NCBI RefSeq assembly: GCF_002150685.1
Contig: NZ_MSSW01000076.1
Coordinates: forward strand, 1 to 46,941
DNA: 46,941 nt
Reading direction: 5' to 3'
DNA from: Algoriphagus antarcticus
GTDB lineage: Bacteria; Bacteroidota; Bacteroidia; Cytophagales; Cyclobacteriaceae
Each line of letters starts with the position of its first letter. Position 1 is the first letter of the stretch. Positions 36,618 through 44,266 of this stretch are shown one piece after another. Made by a program: the position numbers and the translations under genes. Under the pieces are notes generated by a model. It was given only the letters and a program-made list of their open reading frames with translations, did not search any database and was not told the origin of the DNA.

Positions 36618-38174
36618 TCAAAATGCTGCTGACCTAAGTTTACGCTCGATTTCTTTAGCAGTTTTTGTAGCACACAATCCACCGATATTAGTACACTTAA
36701 ATTCGTGCGGTATTCCCATGCCAATTGTGTACATCGTTTCGATCACTTCATCTAAAGGTATTAATTCGTCATATCCGGAGAGTGCCATATTCGCAAAAGA
36801 AATTGCGTTCGTTGCTGCCATCACATTATTTCCCAAACACGGGGCTTCCACTCTGTTGGCAATGGGTGTACAGGTCATACCAAGTGTGCTTTGCAACACC
36901 ATAGAAGCAGCAGCAATAGACTGGCTAAGTGTGCCTTTCGAAAGATATACAATCGCAGCCGAAGCCATACTGCCTCCAGACCCATACTCAACTCCACATC
37001 CTGCCACTTCTCCTGCAAAAGTGGATTGTGACGAAATAAAAATTCCAATTAATCCAGCCACCAACATTGCTTTAACGATTTCGTCTTCTGAAACTCCAAG
37101 GAAATCGGCAGTCCCCATCACCGCTCCTGGGAGCGTACCACATGAACCGGCTGTAGGAGCCGCTACAATAACTCCCATTGAACTTTTTACCTCCATTAAT
37201 GCAGAAACATACATTACAACAATATTGAGCGCACCAGTCTCTACTAACCGCTTGTTTTGTAATTGGGTTCTAAAATTTACAGACTGACTACCTAACAACC
37301 GATCAGTATATTGAGTACCCTGAAGTCCACATTTTATGGAATCTTTTATAGTATGTACTATCTTTCTCATCTTCCCAAAAATTTCCTCTTCCGAAGTGTT
37401 TCCTCTCTCGCTTTCATAAAGAATAGCCAGTTCCAATAAAGAAAGATTTTTATTTTTATTATAATCAAGCATTTCGTTGCACGTTACAAAGGGTACTATA
37501 ATATCTTTTCTTGATAGGACAGGAAGTACAGGGCATAGTTTTTTTATGAACATGACATCTTCCATAGAGGCCAATTGTACCTGAAGGAATTCCTCCGGAA
37601 AACTTTGCGCCTTTATTTCAATAAAATGCGGATTTTCATTATGCACAATTAAGTAGTCATAAGACATCCCTCTATTAATTAATTCCAAAATCCTATCTGG
37701 TGTCTTGCAATAAATCAGCGTTTCGTAAAAATCACCCATCATAGAAACCCCAATTCCGTCAATGGCTATTACTTCAATCATGCCACCACCTGTGGAAATC
37801 GCCGTCACAGTTCTGGTTTCCAAAGAATTACTCAACGTAATCTGATACGTATTTAAATGTTTCGCGGCAATATCTCTTATAGCAAATTGAACTTTTATAC
37901 CGGCTTCAGAAATATGATAATCAGATTTCGGTAACCGTTCATCATCTGCTTCCCATCCCAGGAAACCTCCAAATAGCCCCATATCCGATCCCTGATCCTT
38001 ATGCGTATTCGCTAAAGAGCCGTTCGGATCGAATTCAACTAAAATACTCTTTATATTATTTGCCATCAAGTCCCTACACAGCCTGCCAATCCGCAGGGAA
38101 GCTGCACAATGGGAACTAGAAGGACCTCTCATCACAGGTCCGATTATGTCATTAAAAATGCTGGGATAATTCAT
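36618..38174 (-). CDS. sdaA: L-serine ammonia-lyase, iron-sulfur type, single chain
   Basis: A 518-residue cytosolic enzyme in which the beta and alpha parts are fused. The N-terminal half carries GPSSSHCAASLRIGR near residue 17. The alpha part from about residue 275 has the iron-sulfur and substrate motifs: SSMGVIVAAPTAGSCGTLPG, AGCGVEYGSGGSM and MTCTPIANRVEAPCLGNN. It deaminates L-serine to pyruvate and ammonia with an oxygen-sensitive [4Fe-4S] cluster. The gene is divergent from an AraC regulator (208 bases apart) that may control it. In context it could drain glycine-derived serine from collagen-like peptides. Serine is the likely substrate, but related deaminases for other beta-hydroxy amino acids exist. 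Confidence 0.9.
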   Translation of the reverse strand: MNYPSIFNDIIGPVMRGPSSSHCAASLRIGRLCRDLMANNIKSILVEFDPNGSLANTHKDQGSDMGLFGGFLGWEADDERLPKSDYHISEAGIKVQFAIRDIAAKHLNTYQITLSNSLETRTVTAISTGGGMIEVIAIDGIGVSMMGDFYETLIYCKTPDRILELINRGMSYDYLIVHNENPHFIEIKAQSFPEEFLQVQLASMEDVMFIKKLCPVLPVLSRKDIIVPFVTCNEMLDYNKNKNLSLLELAILYESERGNTSEEEIFGKMRKIVHTIKDSIKCGLQGTQYTDRLLGSQSVNFRTQLQNKRLVETGALNIVVMYVSALMEVKSSMGVIVAAPTAGSCGTLPGAVMGTADFLGVSEDEIVKAMLVAGLIGIFISSQSTFAGEVAGCGVEYGSGGSMASAAIVYLSKGTLSQSIAAASMVLQSTLGMTCTPIANRVEAPCLGNNVMAATNAISFANMALSGYDELIPLDEVIETMYTIGMGIPHEFKCTNIGGLCATKTAKEIERKLRSAAF

Positions 38175-38382
38175 TGCATTATTCTTTTAACTATTATAAA
38201 TAAATTTAAAGGGATTTGAGGCTTTCTCACTATTAAATATTGACAAATCTGTGTATTATCTTAACATTTCATAGTTTTTTCTTTGCAAGAATTGCTTATT
38301 AATCCCAACTATGGTAGATTAATATTACAATATCTTGCATTTCTAAGGTTATTTTAAGAGGTAAAAATAAATCTAATTTCAT

Positions 38383-39258
38383 ATGCACCCCCTTCATTTT
38401 AAAGTACCAAGGCTTAAAGATGAAACAATCCGAGTAGAGTGTTGGGATTTGGAAAATTTCTATGAACCTATTCATTTTCACGAGGAATTTCAGATTACCC
38501 TGATTCTGGAAGGTGGAGGATCGCTTTTCGTTTCGGATAGCGTCATACAGTTTAAAATAGGTGAGATCTACCTTTTTGGCAAAAATTTACCCCACGTGTT
38601 TAGAAATAGAGGGAATGAATTCCTAAATAATGGACATAAAAAGGCCAGGGCAGTTTCAGTCTTTTTCAACCAGGATGTTTTGAAATGTTTGTTGCAAGAT
38701 ATCCCTGAGGCCTATGCCATAAAACGATTGATCGACTTTTCATTATATGGAGTCAGGGTTTCCGAAGCTAAACAGGGGCTTATAAGTCAGAAATTAAATG
38801 CGTTGCCTGAGAAAAGTGCATTTGAAAAAGTCCTTTGCTTACTTGAAATCATGGAATGCATTTCAAAAGACAATGAGTTGGATTTTATTTCCTGTCAGGG
38901 AATTCCCATTCACACCGTTCAGGAAAATATCCCGAAGATTAACATGGTTTTTGATTTTATTAGAAACAATTACAATGAAAAAATCACCCTCAAACAAGTG
39001 GCCTATCTGGTCAACATGTCTCCTACCGCCTTTTGCAGGTTTTTCAAATACAAAAGTCAGAAGACCTTTTCCAGATTTTTAATAGAAGTGCGGATTGCAA
39101 ATGCCTGCAAACTCTTATACGAGGATGATTTTAATACTTCGGAATGCTGCTATCGCTGCGGCTACAATAATTTGTCAAATTTCCATAAACACTTTAAAAG
39201 TGTAACCGGGATGACACCCCTGAGATACAGGAAAAACATTCTGAACATTGCCAGCTAA
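38383..39258 (+). CDS. AraC-family regulator with cupin sensor
   Basis: A 291-residue protein. The N-terminal 120 residues look like a cupin ligand-binding domain (FYEPIHFHEEFQITLILEGG with the usual HxH-E pattern, then GEIYLFGKNLPHVFRN). The C-terminal 100 residues have two helix-turn-helix motifs of the AraC/XylS type (ITLKQVAYLVNMSPTAFCRF and the signature YRCGYNNLSNFHKHFKSVTG). It is transcribed away from the serine dehydratase gene and toward the peptidase cluster, with 259 bases to the next gene. The effector is probably an amino acid or peptide. A likely target is the promoter at 39377-39460, which carries a dyad. The ATG at 38383 fits the domain start. Confidence 0.9.
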   Translation: MHPLHFKVPRLKDETIRVECWDLENFYEPIHFHEEFQITLILEGGGSLFVSDSVIQFKIGEIYLFGKNLPHVFRNRGNEFLNNGHKKARAVSVFFNQDVLKCLLQDIPEAYAIKRLIDFSLYGVRVSEAKQGLISQKLNALPEKSAFEKVLCLLEIMECISKDNELDFISCQGIPIHTVQENIPKINMVFDFIRNNYNEKITLKQVAYLVNMSPTAFCRFFKYKSQKTFSRFLIEVRIANACKLLYEDDFNTSECCYRCGYNNLSNFHKHFKSVTGMTPLRYRKNILNIAS

Positions 39259-39376
39259 TTAGGTGGTTTATTTGATGGAGTGATTCTTAACTTACCGATC
39301 TTTGTGGTTTTTCAACAACCAATGAAATATTACCCTTACTTTTTGATCATACCTACTATGTTAATATATCATATCA

Positions 39377-39460
39377 TTTGGTTAAAATGACATAATATGA
39401 AAAGGGGTTAATCATTTATCTTTGTAAAAGTAGTTGATCATGATTTTGATTCAAATCATG
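39377..39460 (+). promoter_or_regulatory. Promoter and operator-like dyad before the peptidase operon
   Basis: TATCTTTG at 39417-39424 matches the Bacteroidota -7 box TAnnTTTG exactly. TTTGGTTAAAAT at 39377-39388 lies 40 bases upstream of it, too far to be a -33 box. Just after the expected start there is a perfect inverted repeat CATGATTT-tgattc-AAATCATG (39439-39460), an operator candidate. The peptidase gene starts at 39518. Confidence 0.55.
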
Positions 39461-39517
39461 AATTAAACCATTGTTTGAAAAATCCTAATTAATTTGACAA
39501 ATAATCAATAGCATAGA

Positions 39518-41749
39518 ATGAAGCGTAATATAGTGTTCGGAATATTTTTTTTATTAGGTTTTGTATGTGAAGTATATTCTCAAACAGAGCTGACGTTACA
39601 GGACATCTATACGGATGGAGTATATGATCAGAATCGATTCGGTCCTATTCGCTGGATGAGAGACTCCAAAGGTTATTCTAGCATTGAAAAAAGTAATAGT
39701 CAAGAGGGAGATGATATCGTCCGGTATGACGCCCTTTCAGGAAAAAGAACGTTACTAATTTCTGCTGAAGAATTAATTCCTTCAGGGAGTACTAAGCCTT
39801 TATCCGTGGCAGACTACCATTGGTCAGAGGACAATAGCAAGCTGCTAGTTTTCACCAATACCAGAAAAGTTTGGAGATTTCATACAAGAGGTGACTATTG
39901 GGTTTTGGACTTGACAACCCGAAAGCTTTCTCAACTGGGCAAAGGAATTCCTTCGAGTACGCTGATGTTTGCCAAATTCTCTCCTGATGCAACTAAAGTG
40001 GCTTATGTAAGTCTAAACAACATCTTTGTGGAATCACTTGAATCAGGTGAAATCACAAAAATCACCTCCGACGGAGGAGAATTTATTATAAACGGAACCT
40101 TTGATTGGGTATATGAGGAGGAGCTGAGTTGCAGAGATGGATTTAGGTGGAGTCCAGACGGGAAAAACATTGCCTACTGGCAATCGGACACCAGAAATGT
40201 GGGTACTTTTTATTTGATCAATAATATTGATTCAATCTATTCGAAACCTATCCCTTTACCTTATCCTAAAGTTGGGGAATCACTTTCAGCTGTTAAAATT
40301 GGAGTAGTCTCTAGTGAAGGAGGTCAAACAAAATGGTTTGATTTTCCAGGGGATCCTAGAAATAATTACCTAGCTAGAATGGAATTTATTCCGAATTCTC
40401 AGGAAGTGATGGTACAGCAGTTGAACAGATCCCAAAACAAAAACACGGTTTGGACAGGAGACATTGAGACTATGGCATTGTCAAAAATCTTAATCGAGGA
40501 AGACGCTGCTTTTTTGGAAATCCATGACGACATACGCTGGCTAGAAGATGAGAAGTTTTTTACCTGGAGCAGCGAAAGGGATGGTTGGCTTCATTTATAC
40601 AAAGTTTCCAGAGATGGGAAAACAAGCGAATTGGTTACTCAAGGAGACTTTGATGTAGAGCGCATGAGTCATATTGATCCTGCCAGTGGGTATGTGTATT
40701 ACATAGCCTCACCTGAAAATTTCACTCAGCGATACCTTTATCGAAGTTCACTGTACCAAATAGGAAAAGCGGAACGGATCACCCCGATGGGACTGTCAGG
40801 ACAAAATGCCTATCAAATTTCAATAGATTCAAAATTTGCAATTCACGCCTTTCAGAACACAACCACTCCGCCCGTTTATTCCTTGGTTAGCCTTCCAAAC
40901 CATGAAAAAATCAGGGTTTTGGAAGAAAACCAAGAATTAGAGAACAAGTATTCTGCATTGAGACTGAGTCCGAAGGAGTTTTTCAAGGTGGATATTGGAG
41001 ATGTGAAATTAGATGCATGGATGATAAAGCCCAAGGACTTTAACCCAGACAAAAAGTACCCGCTTTTATTTTATGTCTATGGTGAGCCTGCAGGATCTAC
41101 TGTCCAAGATTCATGGATGGGTGGGGATTTATGGCACCATTACATGGCCCGCTTGGGATATGTAGTCATCAGCATAGATAATCGTGGTACCAAAACTCCG
41201 AGAGGAAGGGAATGGCGTAAATCTATTTATGGTCAGATAGGAATACTCGCTTCCTACGATCAGATGAATGCTGCAAAGCAAATCCTAAAAACCTACGACT
41301 ACATAGATTCCTCCAGAGTAGGTATTTGGGGCTGGAGTGGAGGTGGTCAGATGACCCTCAATGTGATGTTCCGCTATCCGGAAATCTATAAAGCAGGTTT
41401 GGCAGTGTCATTCGTATCTGATCAACGGCTTTATGACGCTACGTATCAAGAGCGATACATGGGACTTTTGGAAGATAACCAGAAAGGTTATCGAGACGGT
41501 TCTCCAATCACTTATGCGGAAAATTTGCAGGGAGAACTTATGATCATCCATGGCACGGCCGATGATAACGTGCATTACCAAAGTTTTGAAATGCTGGTTG
41601 ACAAATTAATCCAATACAACAAACAATTCTCCATGATGTCTTACCCTATGCGTGCCCATGGAATCAATGAACGTGAAAACACTTCCCTTCACCTCAGGGA
41701 GACCATGAAAACCTTCTGGTTGAGGAGTTTACCACCTGGCGGACGATAA
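39518..41749 (+). CDS. Dipeptidyl peptidase IV (S9B), secreted
   Basis: A 743-residue protein with a signal peptide ending in EVYSQ. It has an N-terminal beta-propeller (about 40-480) with the double-Glu N-terminus-binding motif in DWVYEEELSCRDGF, and a C-terminal alpha/beta hydrolase domain from about 500. The catalytic triad is Ser607 in GWSGGG (usual GWSYGG), Asp682 in GTADDNVH and His714 in RAHGI. DPP IV cuts X-Pro or X-Ala dipeptides from the N-terminus of peptides in the periplasm. It is followed 92 bases later by a lyase/deaminase gene and then by an Xaa-Pro aminopeptidase, which points to proline- or hydroxyproline-rich peptides. The replaced Tyr in GWSYGG is a minor variation. Confidence 0.92.
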   Translation: MKRNIVFGIFFLLGFVCEVYSQTELTLQDIYTDGVYDQNRFGPIRWMRDSKGYSSIEKSNSQEGDDIVRYDALSGKRTLLISAEELIPSGSTKPLSVADYHWSEDNSKLLVFTNTRKVWRFHTRGDYWVLDLTTRKLSQLGKGIPSSTLMFAKFSPDATKVAYVSLNNIFVESLESGEITKITSDGGEFIINGTFDWVYEEELSCRDGFRWSPDGKNIAYWQSDTRNVGTFYLINNIDSIYSKPIPLPYPKVGESLSAVKIGVVSSEGGQTKWFDFPGDPRNNYLARMEFIPNSQEVMVQQLNRSQNKNTVWTGDIETMALSKILIEEDAAFLEIHDDIRWLEDEKFFTWSSERDGWLHLYKVSRDGKTSELVTQGDFDVERMSHIDPASGYVYYIASPENFTQRYLYRSSLYQIGKAERITPMGLSGQNAYQISIDSKFAIHAFQNTTTPPVYSLVSLPNHEKIRVLEENQELENKYSALRLSPKEFFKVDIGDVKLDAWMIKPKDFNPDKKYPLLFYVYGEPAGSTVQDSWMGGDLWHHYMARLGYVVISIDNRGTKTPRGREWRKSIYGQIGILASYDQMNAAKQILKTYDYIDSSRVGIWGWSGGGQMTLNVMFRYPEIYKAGLAVSFVSDQRLYDATYQERYMGLLEDNQKGYRDGSPITYAENLQGELMIIHGTADDNVHYQSFEMLVDKLIQYNKQFSMMSYPMRAHGINERENTSLHLRETMKTFWLRSLPPGGR

Positions 41750-41841
41750 TAAAGGACTGGATGATAATTTCAATCAATTCAGGTAAAGAAAAAATTTGAA
41801 TTTCTGAATAAACCAAAACCTATAAACTAAATAGAAAAACC

Positions 41842-42759
41842 ATGATAAATTGGAAAGGAGTATTCCCCGCTGTAACAACCAAGTTTACGTCTGATGATGA
41901 GCTTGATATCAAGTCATTCCAATCCAATATTCGGACCCAGATGGAGGCAGGAGTGCATGGCATCATCTTGGGTGGCAGCTTGGGAGAAGCTAGTACTTTG
42001 ACAAGCCGCGAAAAAGCAACCTTGATCAAAGCAACTTTAGAAGTGTTGGAAGAAAAAATTCCGGCAGTCCTCACCATCGCGGAACAATCGACAGAAGGTG
42101 CTATCGAGGCCGTGAAGGCTGCAAATGAAAGTGGCATTGAAGGCTTTATGGTACTTCCTCCAATGCGATACAAGGCAGATGATCTGGAGACCCTCACTTT
42201 TTTCAAGAAAATAGCCCAATCCACTGATCTTCCGATTATGATCTATAATAATCCTGTGGATTATAAAATTTTGGTGACTCTGGATATGTTTGAAGAGTTG
42301 GAAGTATTCAAAAATATCCAAGCCGTAAAGGAATCAACCAGAGATCTCTCCTTGGTAACCAAAATGATCAATCGATTTGGCGACAGATATAAAATTCTAT
42401 GCGGGGTAGATCCCATGGCATATGAAAGTTTGGCACTTGGTGCAGATGGCTGGGTAGCCGGCTTGGTATGTGCCTTTCCGTTTGAGACGGTCGCCATCTA
42501 TAACTTGATGGAGCAGGGAAGATATAAAGAAGCTTTGAAAATTTACCGATGGTTTTTCCCTCTTTTGGAATTAGATATTCATCCAAAACTAGTTCAATAT
42601 ATCAAATTGGCAGAGGTAGCCACTGGATTGGGTACTGAGCATGTGCGGGCACCGAGGTTGCCGCTGGTTGGATCGGAGAGGCAAAGAGTTCTAACTATTA
42701 TCCAGGAATCCCTTAAGAGCAGACCTGTTTTGCCCAATTGGGAAAAAATTCCAATGTAA
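41842..42759 (+). CDS. DHDPS/NAL-family lyase or deaminase
   Basis: A 305-residue TIM-barrel enzyme of the dihydrodipicolinate synthase family. The Schiff-base Lys is Lys163 in AVKEST and the conserved Tyr is Tyr135 in IYNNP. The pyruvate-binding motif reads GGSLGE (44-49) instead of the GTTGE of true DapA, so it is probably not the lysine-biosynthesis enzyme. Members with this pattern include 1-pyrroline-4-hydroxy-2-carboxylate deaminase of hydroxyproline breakdown, which fits the proline-specific peptidases on both sides. Other sugar-acid or keto-acid lyases of the family remain possible. Spacings of 92 and 79 bases on the same strand suggest one operon. Fold and mechanism are firm; the exact reaction is inference. 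Confidence 0.85.
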   Translation: MINWKGVFPAVTTKFTSDDELDIKSFQSNIRTQMEAGVHGIILGGSLGEASTLTSREKATLIKATLEVLEEKIPAVLTIAEQSTEGAIEAVKAANESGIEGFMVLPPMRYKADDLETLTFFKKIAQSTDLPIMIYNNPVDYKILVTLDMFEELEVFKNIQAVKESTRDLSLVTKMINRFGDRYKILCGVDPMAYESLALGADGWVAGLVCAFPFETVAIYNLMEQGRYKEALKIYRWFFPLLELDIHPKLVQYIKLAEVATGLGTEHVRAPRLPLVGSERQRVLTIIQESLKSRPVLPNWEKIPM

Positions 42760-42838
42760 TCACATTTAATAGGAAAAGAGAAACCTTTGATATCCAGTAT
42801 CCCGGGATAAATGTGCACAACAGTTAACCAGCGTATGA

Positions 42839-44245
42839 ATGAAGACCTTTCCAAAAGAAACCTATATTGAAAGAAGGAATCAATTAAAAAGAAAAATGGA
42901 ATCCGGTGTCTTGCTTTTTATCGGAAATGAAGAAAGCAGCATGAACTTCAAAGACAATTGGTATCCATTTAGGCAGGATAGTACTTTCCTTTATTTTTTC
43001 GGGTTGGATATGCCGGGACTCACTGCTGTGATCGATGTAGATCAAGATGTAGAGGTTATTTTTGGAGATAATTTGACCACAATAGAAACCATTTGGCAGG
43101 GATCCCATCCTCCTTTATCGGATTTGGCAGCTGCTGTTGGGATCGAAAAAACTAAATCAAAAAGCGAAATCTCAACCTTTCTGGACTCAGTTGATGGGCA
43201 AAGAATCCATTTTCTACCCCCATATAGGCCTGAAAATAGTCGAAAGCTGGAGAGTTGGTTAACTAAAACTCAACTGGAAATTCAATCCTCAATTTCAGAG
43301 AAATTCATTAAAGCTGTCGTCTCTTTAAGATCTATAAAGTCCGAGGAGGAAATCCTTGAAATCACCAATGCAGTGAACATGAGTGTGAAAATGCATAAGC
43401 GGTTAATGCGGGAAGCGAAGCCCGGGATGAAGGAATACGAACTTCTTGGCCTGGTAAACTATGAAGCAATTTCCTCAGGTGGAAGTGTGTCATTCCCACC
43501 GATAATAACTATTGATGGACAAATTCTTCACAACCATAACTATTCAAACACACTAGTTGAGGGAAAAATGCTTTTGGGTGATTTTGGTGCCGAGTCAGCT
43601 ATGAATTATGCCGGTGACATTACCCGAACCATTCCCGTTGGATCTAGATTTTCAGATAGTCAGAGAGAAATCTATCAGATCGTTCTCAATGCCTATCAAT
43701 CTGCTGTTACACTTTGTAAGCCAGGTATACCGTTTAAAGACGTTCACCTTTCAGCTAGTAAAAAACTTGCTGAGGGGTTAAAAGATCTGGGGATTATGAA
43801 AGGGGACTTGGATGATGCGGTGCATCATGGAGCCCATGCGCTTTTTTTTCAGTGTGGTTTAGGGCATATGATGGGGCTGGATGTTCATGATATGGAAGAC
43901 TTAGGAGAGCAATATGTGGGATACAATGAAGAACTTCTTAAATGCACTCAGTTCGGTCTGAAGTCACTCAGATTAGGAAAAGAGCTTGAAAAAGGCTTTG
44001 TAATTACGATTGAACCTGGTATTTATTTTATCCCTAAGCTGATCGAACAGTGGGCGGGGGAAAAACTACACAGTGATTACATTGATTATAATGAACTTGC
44101 ACATTTCCAGAATTTTGGTGGAATCCGAGTGGAAGACGGTTTTGAAATTACAGAGAATGGTTCGAAGCTTTTGGGCGAGCCATTAGAAATAGAAATCAGA
44201 GAAGTAGAGGGTCTTAGAGAAGGTGTAATTGGCTGTAGACCATGA
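42839..44245 (+). CDS. Xaa-Pro aminopeptidase (M24B)
   Basis: A 468-residue cytosolic metallopeptidase with an N-terminal creatinase-like domain (about 1-175) and a C-terminal pita-bread domain. All five metal ligands are visible: the two Asp in GDFGAESAMNYAGDITRT, the His in GLGHMMGLDVHDM, and Glu in TIEPGIYF and GIRVEDGFEI. It removes the first residue of peptides whose second residue is proline or possibly hydroxyproline, finishing the work of the secreted dipeptidyl peptidase. It has no signal peptide. The ATG at 42839 overlaps an ATGA string. The gene runs convergently into the kinase/phospho-lyase gene, with only 21 bases between the stops. Confidence 0.92.
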   Translation: MKTFPKETYIERRNQLKRKMESGVLLFIGNEESSMNFKDNWYPFRQDSTFLYFFGLDMPGLTAVIDVDQDVEVIFGDNLTTIETIWQGSHPPLSDLAAAVGIEKTKSKSEISTFLDSVDGQRIHFLPPYRPENSRKLESWLTKTQLEIQSSISEKFIKAVVSLRSIKSEEEILEITNAVNMSVKMHKRLMREAKPGMKEYELLGLVNYEAISSGGSVSFPPIITIDGQILHNHNYSNTLVEGKMLLGDFGAESAMNYAGDITRTIPVGSRFSDSQREIYQIVLNAYQSAVTLCKPGIPFKDVHLSASKKLAEGLKDLGIMKGDLDDAVHHGAHALFFQCGLGHMMGLDVHDMEDLGEQYVGYNEELLKCTQFGLKSLRLGKELEKGFVITIEPGIYFIPKLIEQWAGEKLHSDYIDYNELAHFQNFGGIRVEDGFEITENGSKLLGEPLEIEIREVEGLREGVIGCRP

Positions 44246-44266
44246 AGCAAAGCACAAAAACGCTAC

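Noticed and set aside
36583..37287. A 234-codon plus-strand open frame opposite the serine dehydratase gene
   Set aside because: Its composition reflects the antisense of the conserved dehydratase motifs; there is no independent support.
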